From a bacterium (GTDB lineage: Bacteria > Desulfobacterota > GWC2-55-46), in the NCBI GenBank assembly GCA_027310325.1, contig DAIDBB010000144.1, positions 1 to 8,493 of the forward strand: a DNA stretch of 8,493 bases, read 5' to 3'. The position numbers and the translations under genes are program-made. Under the pieces are notes generated by a model. It had not been told where the DNA came from and did not search any database. It worked only from the letters and a program-made list of their open reading frames with translations. Every line of letters begins with the position of its first letter. Position 1 is the first letter of the stretch. This document shows, in pieces, positions 1 through 6,455 of this stretch.

Positions 1-492
1 GTAGTATTCCCTCATGACGTCGTAGCCTGCGGCGTCGAGGATATTCGCAAGCGTGTCCCCGACTGCCGCGTTTCTGCCGTGCCCTATATGGAGCGGCCCC
101 GTGGGGTTTGCGCTTACGAACTCGACCTGGACCTTTCTTCCCTTTCCGGCGTCAAGCCTTCCGAAGGAGGGGCCCTTTTTTATGATCTCTTCAAGGATTG
201 AAAACCAGTAGGATTTGTCCAGGAATATGTTTATGAATCCCGGTCCGGCGACCTCCGCCCTGGTTACGGGCGGCATGGAGGCGATCTTTCCAGCCAGGAT
301 GCCGGCTATGTCCCTCGGGGGCTTTTTCTCAAGGGGCGCGAGGAGCATCGCCATATTGGTCGAGAAATCCCCGAACTCCTCCTTTTTAGACCTTTCAACG
401 ATAATATCGGGTAAGGTCGCGGCGGTCAGGAGCCCCTCTGCGCGGGCGGCCTTGAGGGCCGCGTCTATTATCCCAACGACGCCTTTCCTCAT
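1..492 (-). CDS. argS: Arginyl-tRNA synthetase, N-terminal part (cut by window edge)
   Basis: Cytoplasmic class I aminoacyl-tRNA synthetase that charges tRNA-Arg with arginine using ATP. The visible 164 codons cover the N-terminal tRNA-binding (Arg_tRNA_synt_N, 'additional') domain and the beginning of the catalytic Rossmann domain. The family signature VEFVSANPTGPLHIGHGR is present, with the ATP-binding HIGH motif at residues 135-138 (bases 79-90), about where ArgS proteins carry it. The rest of the catalytic domain, the KMSK-type region and the anticodon-binding domain lie beyond the left edge, so completeness cannot be judged. The start ATG (490-492) overlaps the TGA of the upstream nitrilase-like gene as ATGA. 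A GGAG (501-504 on the opposite strand) lies 8 bases before it, indicating translational coupling. Identification is secure from the motif. Confidence 0.96.
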   Translation of the reverse strand, partial: MRKGVVGIIDAALKAARAEGLLTAATLPDIIVERSKKEEFGDFSTNMAMLLAPLEKKPPRDIAGILAGKIASMPPVTRAEVAGPGFINIFLDKSYWFSILEEIIKKGPSFGRLDAGKGRKVQVEFVSANPTGPLHIGHGRNAAVGDTLANILDAAGYDVMREYY

Positions 493-1322
493 CCTTTTAT
501 CTCCAGTATCTCCTTATACTCCTCGGGCCTTCTGTCCTTCAGGAACACCCAGTCGTTCCTGACCCTGCCTATCTCCGCGAGGTCGAGCTCGCAAAGCACG
601 ACCCCGGCGGAAGGGCCGCTCGGGCTATGCGCAAACTCGCCGTCCGGGCCCGCGCAAAAGCTCCTGCCGTAAAACTCATGGCGTTGCTCTTTGCCGACGC
701 GGTTTACCCTCATAATAAAGACCCCGTTTGAATGGGCCGCGGCCATTATCGCCCGCTCCCATTTCCTGTGCGAATGCTCAAAGGCGGACGCCGTCGGGAC
801 GAATATGGCCTGCGCCCCCTTAAGCGCCAGTATCCTCATGCCCTCGGGGAAGAATATGTCCCAGCATATCTGAACGCCGATCCTGCAGAAAGGGGTGTCA
901 AATACAGGAAAACCGAGGTTTCCGGGCTTGAAGTACGCCTTCTCTTCCCATAACGGGATCTGCGGAACGTGGACCTTCCTGTACTTGCCGATTATCTCGC
1001 CCTTTACCCCTATGACGAAAGCCGTATTGAAATGGTCCGCGCCGTCCTTTTCGAATATGCTCGCTATGATGACGACCTCTTTTTTTGAGGCGAGCTCGCG
1101 TAGAGTCGAGATCGACGGTCCGGACTCCGACTCGGCAAGGGCGAAGTTTTTCGGGTTAATGGCGGAAGGGAACCACCTCGAGTTAAAAAGCTGCGGAAGA
1201 GCTATGATCCTTGCGCCTTCATCGGAAGCCAGCTCTACGAGCTCGGAGGCCTTCCGGATGTTCTCCGCGCCGTCGTGGGTCGCGGCGAGCTGTATGCCCG
1301 CTGTCTTTACAGTTTTTTCCAT
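489..1322 (-). CDS. Nitrilase-superfamily carbon-nitrogen hydrolase-like protein with Gln at the catalytic Glu position
   Basis: A 277-residue, single-domain CN-hydrolase (PF00795), the usual length for the N-carbamoylputrescine amidase/omega-amidase-like branch. The family uses a Glu-Lys-Cys triad to hydrolyse amides or carbamoyl groups. The Lys is visible as K116 in YRKVHVP, the Cys as C153 in QICWDIFFPE, and the auxiliary Glu probably as E127 in LWEEKAYF. The general-base Glu, normally in an L-x-E-L-F context, is Gln here (Q44 in ALPQLFNSRWFP, codon CAG at 1191-1193). The rest of the fold looks intact and nothing is truncated. Substrate cannot be told from sequence; Q44 raises the possibility of a non-hydrolytic or altered role. 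The start ATG has GGAAG (opposite strand, 1332-1336) about 9 bases upstream. The gene lies between ftsB and argS on one strand, 65 bases after the first and overlapping the second, so it is probably co-transcribed with both. Confidence 0.88.
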   Translation of the reverse strand: MEKTVKTAGIQLAATHDGAENIRKASELVELASDEGARIIALPQLFNSRWFPSAINPKNFALAESESGPSISTLRELASKKEVVIIASIFEKDGADHFNTAFVIGVKGEIIGKYRKVHVPQIPLWEEKAYFKPGNLGFPVFDTPFCRIGVQICWDIFFPEGMRILALKGAQAIFVPTASAFEHSHRKWERAIMAAAHSNGVFIMRVNRVGKEQRHEFYGRSFCAGPDGEFAHSPSGPSAGVVLCELDLAEIGRVRNDWVFLKDRRPEEYKEILEIKG

Positions 1323-1387
1323 TGTTGATTTCTTCCGCTTTTGAGGATCCGAGGATGCCGGAGGGACCTTAATAGAGACGAGGGGGT

Positions 1388-1684
1388 TTACTTCGTGTCA
1401 CCGATCCTGTAGACCACCTCTCGCTTACCTATCATGCCGAGCTCTTTTCTGGCTATGTATCCGACGTACCTTTTATCGGTCTTCAGGAGCCTTATCTCCT
1501 CTTCGAGGACCCTGTTCTCTTCCTCGATGGCCTTGCTCTGCTTTATGATATTGTCGCGTTCCTTCCGGAGCTTGTAGACGTCATAAAGGCCGTTATTCCC
1601 GAAGACCGCAAAAGCGAAAAAAAGCGCTATACCGGCCAGAAAAACATACCTTTTTTTGACACCGCCGAAAAGATTTGTTCTCAC
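1388..1684 (-). CDS. ftsB: Septum formation initiator family protein (FtsB/DivIC-like)
   Basis: A 98-residue bitopic membrane protein of the DivIC/FtsB family (PF04977), which joins FtsL and FtsQ in the divisome. A short basic N-terminus precedes one hydrophobic segment at about residues 12-29. A Lys/Glu-rich coiled coil follows at about 38-70, with heptad-like Leu/Ile spacing. The C-terminal region has the family pattern ARKELGMIGKREVVYRI, where the 'A-R-x-E-L-G-M' block is typical. The start is GTG (1682-1684). No in-frame ATG would keep the membrane segment, and upstream there is only a weak AACGG. It is the first gene of the leftward operon with the nitrilase-like gene and argS. The family is certain; FtsB and DivIC cannot be separated by sequence at this size, and FtsB is chosen because the organism looks Gram-negative. 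Confidence 0.88.
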   Translation of the reverse strand: MRTNLFGGVKKRYVFLAGIALFFAFAVFGNNGLYDVYKLRKERDNIIKQSKAIEEENRVLEEEIRLLKTDKRYVGYIARKELGMIGKREVVYRIGDTK

Positions 1685-1691
1685 CCGTTAA

Positions 1692-1720
1692 CGATTACCA
1701 GAGTAGCCCTCAAAAGTCAA
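1692..1720 (-). promoter_or_regulatory. Possible weak promoter for the ftsB operon
   Basis: Read on the minus strand, TTGACT (1720-1715) is followed after 17 bases by TAATCG (1697-1692). The -35 is good but the -10 is poor. If used, transcription would start about one base before the GTG of ftsB, giving a leaderless or nearly leaderless message. A second candidate, TTGTCA with TATTAA after 15 bases, lies further upstream on the back of the rightward promoter. Neither is convincing alone. Confidence 0.22.
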
Positions 1721-1772
1721 GGGTCCCCTCGGGGTTTTGACATTAAAAAGCCTTAATAATCGCTAAAAACTG

Positions 1773-1800
1773 TTGACAAGATGCGCCGTATTGTTATTAT
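1773..1800 (+). promoter_or_regulatory. Sigma70-type promoter for the zinc-ribbon PilZ gene
   Basis: A perfect -35 TTGACA (1773-1778), a 16-base spacer and a near-consensus -10 TATTAT (1795-1800) sit in AT-rich DNA. Transcription should begin near 1807, leaving a leader of about 63 bases before the ATG at 1870. I see no known riboswitch in that leader. It is the best promoter match in the window. Confidence 0.62.
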
Positions 1801-1869
1801 ATATCTGGCCCATTTGCGACCGTGCGGACAGTTGCAGGCAGTCCATACTATCGCGACAAGCGAGGTCCC

Positions 1870-2229
1870 ATGCATAAACTTAATTGTCCAAGATGCGAGA
1901 ACGTCTTCTTCACGGCCGCAAGGGACACGCACCTTCCCTGCCCTTACTGCGGCTTCATCTTGAAAATCCAGGAACAAAACAGACGCGCCAGGGATAGGAC
2001 AACCGCGCAGAAGGTCTGCGACATCTTCAAGGGGGAGGTCAGCATACCGGCAAAGACGGTTGACATCTCCGAGACCGGCATGGGCATAAAGATGATGGGC
2101 TATCTGCCTTTCGACCCCGATGAGACGGTAAGCGTGACGATAAAGGAACTCGACCTGGATAAAAAGGCGCAGGTCGTCTGGACCAAAAAGTTCTACGGCA
2201 TCTCGAGGGCCGGGTTGAGATGGTGCTGA
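1870..2229 (+). CDS. Small protein with N-terminal zinc ribbon and PilZ domain (predicted c-di-GMP binding)
   Basis: A 119-residue soluble protein. Residues 1-30 hold two CxxC knuckles, C6-P-R-C9 and C24-P-Y-C27, the pattern of an MJ0042-like zinc ribbon (zinc binding inferred). Residues from about 37 onward match a PilZ domain (PF07238). R39-x-x-x-R43 is followed 22 residues later by D65-x-S67-x-x-G70 (DISETGMGI), the two elements by which PilZ domains grip cyclic di-GMP; strands ending at ISRAGLRW close the barrel. Both ligand motifs are intact, so binding is plausible. The ATG at 1870 is preferred over an in-frame ATG at 1822, because the protein then begins just before the first knuckle and GAGG lies at 1862-1865, although with only 4 bases of spacing. 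It has its own promoter and terminator and so is probably monocistronic. The target process (motility, adhesion, export or transcription) is unknown. A 195-codon open frame on the other strand is a shadow. Confidence 0.85.
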   Translation: MHKLNCPRCENVFFTAARDTHLPCPYCGFILKIQEQNRRARDRTTAQKVCDIFKGEVSIPAKTVDISETGMGIKMMGYLPFDPDETVSVTIKELDLDKKAQVVWTKKFYGISRAGLRWC

Positions 2230-2287
2230 GCCCCCCTTGAACGCACGTCTCAAAGGCCCCGTTGGAAAAGTGATTGCTTGAGATTTT

Positions 2288-2317
2288 AGCCCGGTTTTTT
2301 TAAGCCGGGCTTTTTTT
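2288..2317 (+). terminator. Strong intrinsic terminator after the PilZ gene
   Basis: AGCCCGG (2288-2294) pairs perfectly with CCGGGCT (2305-2311). The stem extends inward by a T-G and two T-A pairs to a four-T loop. A run of seven Ts (2311-2317) follows, a textbook rho-independent terminator. The opposite strand lacks a comparable T tract, so it acts rightwards, 58 bases after the PilZ stop codon. Confidence 0.92.
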
Positions 2318-2368
2318 GTCCGGCGTTTTTCAGCTTTCAAAAGACTTTTTTTTGTCCCTTTTTTTATG

Positions 2369-2374
2369 TATGAT
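2369..2374 (+). promoter_or_regulatory. Possible -10 element upstream of dcd
   Basis: TATGAT lies in a T-rich stretch about 40 bases before the dcd start. A promoter is expected here because a strong terminator closes the preceding transcript. No good -35 is present at the right distance (only a T run), so the exact site is uncertain. Confidence 0.25.
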
Positions 2375-2413
2375 ATCCGATGATAAATTCGGAGTGCCGG
2401 AAGGGTCCTATTG

Positions 2414-3565
2414 ATGAAAAAGAGTGTCGTAAACGCGGCGGGGGTCCTGAGCTATCAGGCGCTCAAGAAGGCGATAAGAAAAAAAGAGGTCTTCTCAGGA
2501 AACGCGCCGATTGCCGAAGACCAGATCCAGCCCGCGAGCCTGGACCTACGCCTCGGCACCAGGGCCTACAGGCTCGTTTCGAGCTTCCTGCCGGAGGACC
2601 TCGATGTCATGGACAAGCTCTATACCCCGGACGTCTACGGCTCCGGCCTGGTTATGTACGAGGCCGACATCTCGAACGGCGGGATACTCGAAAAGGGGCA
2701 CGTGTACCTCATACCCCTAATGGAGGAGCTTAAACTGCCGGCTGACATCAGGGGACGCGCAAACCCGAAGTCCACTACGGGGAGGCTAGACATATTCGCG
2801 AGGGTCCTAACCGACCGCAACCCCCGGTTCGACGACGTCGCCCCTGGCTACAGGGGCAGACTATTCCTCGAGGTCATGCCGAGGTCCTTTACGATAAACG
2901 TGAAAGCCGGGCTTTCCCTCGTGCAGCTCCGCCTCATGGCCGGCGAGTGTTCGCTTACGGACGCGAAACTCAAGACCCTCCACGGCTCTACCCGCCTCCT
3001 GTATAACGGGAGCCAGCACTTGAAGAGCGAAGAGATAAAGGTCTCAAAAGGGCTTTACATGAGCGTGGACCTCTGTGGCGATGAAAATAGCGGCATCATA
3101 GGCTATAAATCAAAAAAGAACAGCCACGTCGTGGACCTTACGAAGAAAAACCACTATACGATCGAGGACTTCTGGGACCCGATATACAAGAACACCAAGA
3201 ATACGCTTATACTCGAGCCTGAGGACTTCTACATACTGAGCTCCAAGGAAAGGATCCGCGTCCCGCCCCAATACGCCGCCGAGATGGTCGCCTATGAGGC
3301 GGGCTCCGGGGAACTCAGGACCCATTACGCCGGATTCTTCGACCCCGGGTTCGGCTACGGCCTGGACGGGGAGGTCAAGGGCACGAAGGCCGTCCTGGAA
3401 GTGAGGGCACACGACGTGCCGTTCATGATAGGCGACGGCCAGACCTTCTGCAAACTGTATTACGAAAAGATGATGGAGGTCCCGGAGAAGGTCTACGGGC
3501 CGAAGATAGGCTCGTCGTACCAGTTCCAGGGCGTTACCCTGAGTAAGCAATTCAAAAACATCTAG
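2414..3565 (+). CDS. dcd: 2'-deoxycytidine 5'-triphosphate deaminase, long two-domain form
   Basis: Deaminates dCTP to dUTP, feeding dUTPase and thymidylate synthesis in the cytoplasm. At 383 residues it is about twice the classical ~190-residue Dcd and matches the long DCD family (PF06559 type), which carries two dUTPase-like folds in tandem. Half one has PASLDLRLG (40-48), RANPKSTTGRLD (115-126) and YRGRLFLEV, with E153 as the likely catalytic Glu. Half two repeats the layout: HYAGFFDPGFGYG (304-316), then KAVLEV with E329, then DGQTFCKL. The ATG at 2414 is preferred to the adjoining TTG at 2411 because GGAAGGG (2399-2405) is 8 bases upstream of the ATG. Only 42 bases separate the stop from ftsK, so the two may share a transcript. 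Which half carries the active site is inference. Confidence 0.9.
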   Translation: MKKSVVNAAGVLSYQALKKAIRKKEVFSGNAPIAEDQIQPASLDLRLGTRAYRLVSSFLPEDLDVMDKLYTPDVYGSGLVMYEADISNGGILEKGHVYLIPLMEELKLPADIRGRANPKSTTGRLDIFARVLTDRNPRFDDVAPGYRGRLFLEVMPRSFTINVKAGLSLVQLRLMAGECSLTDAKLKTLHGSTRLLYNGSQHLKSEEIKVSKGLYMSVDLCGDENSGIIGYKSKKNSHVVDLTKKNHYTIEDFWDPIYKNTKNTLILEPEDFYILSSKERIRVPPQYAAEMVAYEAGSGELRTHYAGFFDPGFGYGLDGEVKGTKAVLEVRAHDVPFMIGDGQTFCKLYYEKMMEVPEKVYGPKIGSSYQFQGVTLSKQFKNI

Positions 3566-3607
3566 TCCTCACCGTAACCCATTAACCGAGGCTCGTAAGA
3601 CCTTTTG

Positions 3608-5749
3608 ATGGCCAGTTCAAAAGATAGAGGCGGTCTCAAGCAGGAGATAATCGGCATAGCGCTCCTTGCCTTCGCGCTCTACGCCGCCGTAAGCCTTTTT
3701 TCCTACGGGAGGCCCTCTAACTGGGGCGGCGTAATAGGCGCGAACATCTCCGGGGCGTTCCTTTACGCCATCGGCTACACCTCGTTCCTATTCCCCTTCA
3801 TACTCGTACTTATTTCGATCGAATTTCTCCTAAGGCGTTTTAACGAGTTTAAAGTCGCGCTACCGGTAAGTTTCGCCGTCTTTGTGCTAGCGTCCTCGGC
3901 CCTCCTTAGCGGCATAACCTATACGGACAGGCCCGGGGGAGCGGTCGGGAACTTCCTCAGCCGCCTCCTTTCAGGCTACCTCGGGGCGACAGGCGCTGTC
4001 ATAATACTTTCTGGCGTAGTGCTAATAGCTTTACTCGTCGCTACCGGCATATCGGCGGTGCAGCTCGGCATAAAGATATTCCCTCCGGCGGCGGCCCTCA
4101 TAAAGAAGATGTTCGGCAGCGGGGCAGTTGCCGGGGAAGAAGATCCGGAAGAGGATGAATACGCGGAGGAAGACTCTGCGGTTGCTGATGAAGGAAAGCC
4201 GAAAGCGGCAGCGAAGGAAAAGGCGAAATCCGCCCCGGCCATAATAGCCCCCCGGATACACAGCAAAAAAAGGCGGCTGGCGGAAGAAGAGGCCGAAGAG
4301 GAGCTCGAGTTCTCTAGCCCCGCCGGCAGCTTCAGGCTCCCGCCGCTTAGCCTCCTTGACCCCATACCCGAGAAGGAAGACGTCATAGACGACAAGCCGC
4401 TACTTGAGAACTCAAAGATACTCGAAAAGAAGCTACTGGATTTCGGCATCGAGGGGCGCGTATTGGAAGTTAGACCAGGCCCGGTCGTGACGATGTACGA
4501 GTTCGAGCCGGCCCCCGGTATAAAGGTAAATAAGATCACCAACCTCGCCGACGACCTGGCGCTCGCGATGAAGGCGATGTCAATAAGGATAGTCGCCCCC
4601 ATACCGGGGAAATCCGTCGTCGGCATAGAGATACCCAACCAGAACAAGAGCATCATACGCCTTAGGGAGATGCTCGAGTGTCCGGGCTTCGCGAAAAGCC
4701 GCTCCAACTTAAGCCTCGCGCTCGGAAAAGACATCTCGGGCACCCCCTATGTCGCGGACCTGGCGAAGATGCCGCACCTCCTGGTTGCCGGGGCTACCGG
4801 CACAGGGAAAAGCGTATCCGTAAACGCCATGATCCTCAGCATCCTTTTCAAGGCCGCCCCCGAGGACGTAAGGTTCCTTATGGTTGACCCGAAGATGCTG
4901 GAGCTTTCCGCGTACGAGGGCATACCGCACCTCATTACCCCTGTCATAACCGACCCGAAAAAGGCGGCAGGGGCGCTTAAGAGCATAGTTAGCGAGATGG
5001 GCAGGCGCTATAAGCTCATGGCCGAGAAGGGGTCGAAAAATATCGAGAAGTACAACCAGCAGATCGAGGATGACAAGAAAAGCGGCGAAGAGGAGCAGAA
5101 GAAACTCCCGTATATCGTAGTCATAATAGACGAGCTGGCGGACCTCATGATGACGTCCGGCAAGGACGTCGAGGAATGCCTGGTGAGGCTGTCCCAGATG
5201 GCCAGGGCCTCCGGGATACACCTCCTCATAGCCACCCAGAGGCCCTCGGTAGACGTGGTTACCGGCCTCATAAAGACGAACTTCCCGGCCAGGATCGCCT
5301 TCCAGCTCCCTTCACGGACCGACTCAAGGACGATTATAGACACCGGCGGGGCCGAAACGCTCCTCGGGCAGGGCGACATGCTATTTCTCCCGCCCGGCAC
5401 ATCGAAGCTCCAGAGGGTCCACGGCGTGTACGTCTCGGAGACAGAGATAAAAAAGGTCACGGGGTTCTGGAAAAACCAGGGTAGCCCGCTTTACGACAGC
5501 GTTATAATAGAGGAAGCGGAGTCGACGGATAACGGCGAGGACGCTGACCTCGGGGAAGAGTTCATGAGGAGGTATAACGAGGCCGTCGAGATGGCGACTC
5601 AGCTCGAGATGATCTCGACCTCCTATATACAGAGGAGGTTCAGGATAGGCTACAATACCGCGGCGCGGATAATAGAAAAGATGGAAAAGGAAGGGATAGT
5701 CGGCCCGGCCCAGGGTAGCCGCCCGAGGGAAGTGCTCAAGAGGCAATAG
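3608..5749 (+). CDS. ftsK: DNA translocase FtsK/SpoIIIE
   Basis: Septum-anchored hexameric ATPase that pumps chromosome termini and supports dimer resolution during division. At 713 residues it is a compact FtsK. Four membrane segments are visible (about 14-33, 49-75, 83-102 and 125-150). A short charged Glu/Lys/Ala linker follows (about 175-240), far shorter than the Pro/Gln-rich E. coli linker. The alpha and RecA-like beta motor domains come next, with Walker A GATGTGKS at 395-402 and Walker B IVVIIDELAD with D508-E509. The winged-helix gamma domain that reads KOPS sites ends the protein (about 650-713, IQRRFRIGYNTAARIIEKM). The ATG at 3608 is chosen over the adjacent TTG at 3605; the ribosome site is weak (TAAGA at 3596-3600). 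lolA follows after 21 bases in the same frame. All catalytic elements look intact. Confidence 0.97.
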   Translation: MASSKDRGGLKQEIIGIALLAFALYAAVSLFSYGRPSNWGGVIGANISGAFLYAIGYTSFLFPFILVLISIEFLLRRFNEFKVALPVSFAVFVLASSALLSGITYTDRPGGAVGNFLSRLLSGYLGATGAVIILSGVVLIALLVATGISAVQLGIKIFPPAAALIKKMFGSGAVAGEEDPEEDEYAEEDSAVADEGKPKAAAKEKAKSAPAIIAPRIHSKKRRLAEEEAEEELEFSSPAGSFRLPPLSLLDPIPEKEDVIDDKPLLENSKILEKKLLDFGIEGRVLEVRPGPVVTMYEFEPAPGIKVNKITNLADDLALAMKAMSIRIVAPIPGKSVVGIEIPNQNKSIIRLREMLECPGFAKSRSNLSLALGKDISGTPYVADLAKMPHLLVAGATGTGKSVSVNAMILSILFKAAPEDVRFLMVDPKMLELSAYEGIPHLITPVITDPKKAAGALKSIVSEMGRRYKLMAEKGSKNIEKYNQQIEDDKKSGEEEQKKLPYIVVIIDELADLMMTSGKDVEECLVRLSQMARASGIHLLIATQRPSVDVVTGLIKTNFPARIAFQLPSRTDSRTIIDTGGAETLLGQGDMLFLPPGTSKLQRVHGVYVSETEIKKVTGFWKNQGSPLYDSVIIEEAESTDNGEDADLGEEFMRRYNEAVEMATQLEMISTSYIQRRFRIGYNTAARIIEKMEKEGIVGPAQGSRPREVLKRQ

Positions 5750-5770
5750 GAGGGAGTTTTCGGCACGGCC

Positions 5771-6418
5771 ATGAAAAAAAGACCCTTTTCAGCCACCACC
5801 ACATTTTTTTTAGCTCTCTTCGTCCTTGCGGCATTGCCTTCTATTTCCGCGGCAGATAGCCTCGACCGGATAGTATCGAGGCTTCAGAAGGAGTACGAGA
5901 CTATCTCCACCTTATCCGCGAGCTTCACCCAGGAGGTATCGGGGGGCGGCAGCAGGCTCGATTCCGAGGGTACGGTCTTTTTCAAGAAGCCTGGCAGGAT
6001 GAAATGGGTCTACAGGACCCCGAACAAGGACGAGCTCGTAAGCGACGGCAAGACCGTCTGGTTTTTCCAGAGCGACCTTAACCAGGTCATGGAAAGGCCG
6101 GTCGACGGCTCTTCAAGTGTGGCAACCGATTTTCTAACCGGTGTCGGAAACCTCAGGAAAGACTTCGAAATAACGCTAGTAAAGGAAAACGCCAGCGTCT
6201 ACCGCCTTGCCCTGTCACCAAACAACCCGCAGCCGAACCTCAAGAAATTCTTTATTGAAGTGGATAAGACGAACTTCCTTGTGGTAAAAACCATAGTGGA
6301 GAATTACTTCGGAACAGTCACGACGGTAAGCTTCAGGAACTTTAAGCTCAATGTACCCATCAAGGACTCTTTCTTCGAGTTCAGCCCTCCGAAGGGAGCG
6401 GCTGTTATAAGACCCTGA
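5771..6418 (+). CDS. lolA: Outer-membrane lipoprotein carrier protein LolA
   Basis: Periplasmic chaperone that takes mature lipoproteins from the LolCDE transporter and ferries them to the outer membrane. The 215-residue precursor begins with a clear Sec signal peptide: basic MKKR, a hydrophobic core to about residue 22, and cleavage near A27/A28 (SISA-AD). The mature part has the family's opening (SFTQEV), the block FFKKPGRMKWVYRTP and DGKTVWFFQSDLNQV, then the FFIEVDK and TTVSFRNFKLN strands of the open beta-barrel. A strong AGGAGGGAG starts at the ftsK stop (5749-5757) but lies an unusually long 13-15 bases before the ATG. No other in-frame start exists back to the ftsK stop, so the ATG stands. 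The ftsK-lolA pairing is common in Gram-negatives and implies co-transcription. Confidence 0.95.
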   Translation: MKKRPFSATTTFFLALFVLAALPSISAADSLDRIVSRLQKEYETISTLSASFTQEVSGGGSRLDSEGTVFFKKPGRMKWVYRTPNKDELVSDGKTVWFFQSDLNQVMERPVDGSSSVATDFLTGVGNLRKDFEITLVKENASVYRLALSPNNPQPNLKKFFIEVDKTNFLVVKTIVENYFGTVTTVSFRNFKLNVPIKDSFFEFSPPKGAAVIRP

Positions 6419-6455
6419 AAAAAGCCAAAAAAAGGAAACAGGAGGGTAGATTATC

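Larger units (their letters stand above)
1685..1869. other. Divergent intergenic region between the ftsB operon and the PilZ gene
   Basis: These 185 bases carry the start signals of two divergent transcripts. Besides the promoters listed separately, there is an imperfect palindrome at 1716-1741: GTCAA, then CCCC-TC-GGGG in the middle, then TTGAC, with unequal spacers of 4 and 2 bases. TTGAC-type boxes occur at 1715-1720 (minus), 1737-1742 (plus) and 1773-1778 (plus). No small gene is apparent. Confidence 0.5.
2230..2413. other. Intergenic region between the PilZ gene and dcd
   Basis: A stretch of 184 bases holding the intrinsic terminator (2288-2317) and very T-rich DNA (about 2341-2365). 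Just before the terminator lies a second inverted repeat, TCTCAA (2248-2253) and TTGAGA (2278-2283), with a 24-base loop; its role is unclear. No small gene with a credible ribosome binding site was found. Confidence 0.6.

Noticed and set aside
895..1344. A 149-codon plus-strand open frame antisense to the nitrilase-like gene
   Set aside because: No conserved motif; the opposite frame carries the CN-hydrolase Lys and Cys motifs.
1807..1869. Possible c-di-GMP riboswitch in the leader of the PilZ gene
   Set aside because: The leader is only about 63 bases and I cannot find a GEMM-like core; only short unconvincing pairings (GGAC/GTCC) are visible.
1753..2340. A 195-codon open frame on the minus strand opposite the PilZ gene
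   Set aside because: It has no recognisable domain, lies antisense to a gene with clear zinc-ribbon and PilZ motifs, and runs through the terminator and the promoter of that gene.
3110..3550. A 146-codon minus-strand open frame within dcd
   Set aside because: No motif and no ribosome site; it is antisense to conserved dCTP deaminase motifs.
3976..4743. A 255-codon minus-strand open frame within ftsK, plus several others at 4709-5746
   Set aside because: Low-complexity Ser/Ala-rich translations without motifs; they are shadows of the GC-rich ftsK reading frame.
5366..5373. GGGCAGGG, a match to the FtsK-orienting KOPS pattern, inside ftsK; another on the opposite strand at 1936-1943
   Set aside because: About one match is expected by chance in a window this size, and the two point in opposite directions, so there is no evidence of a polarity signal.
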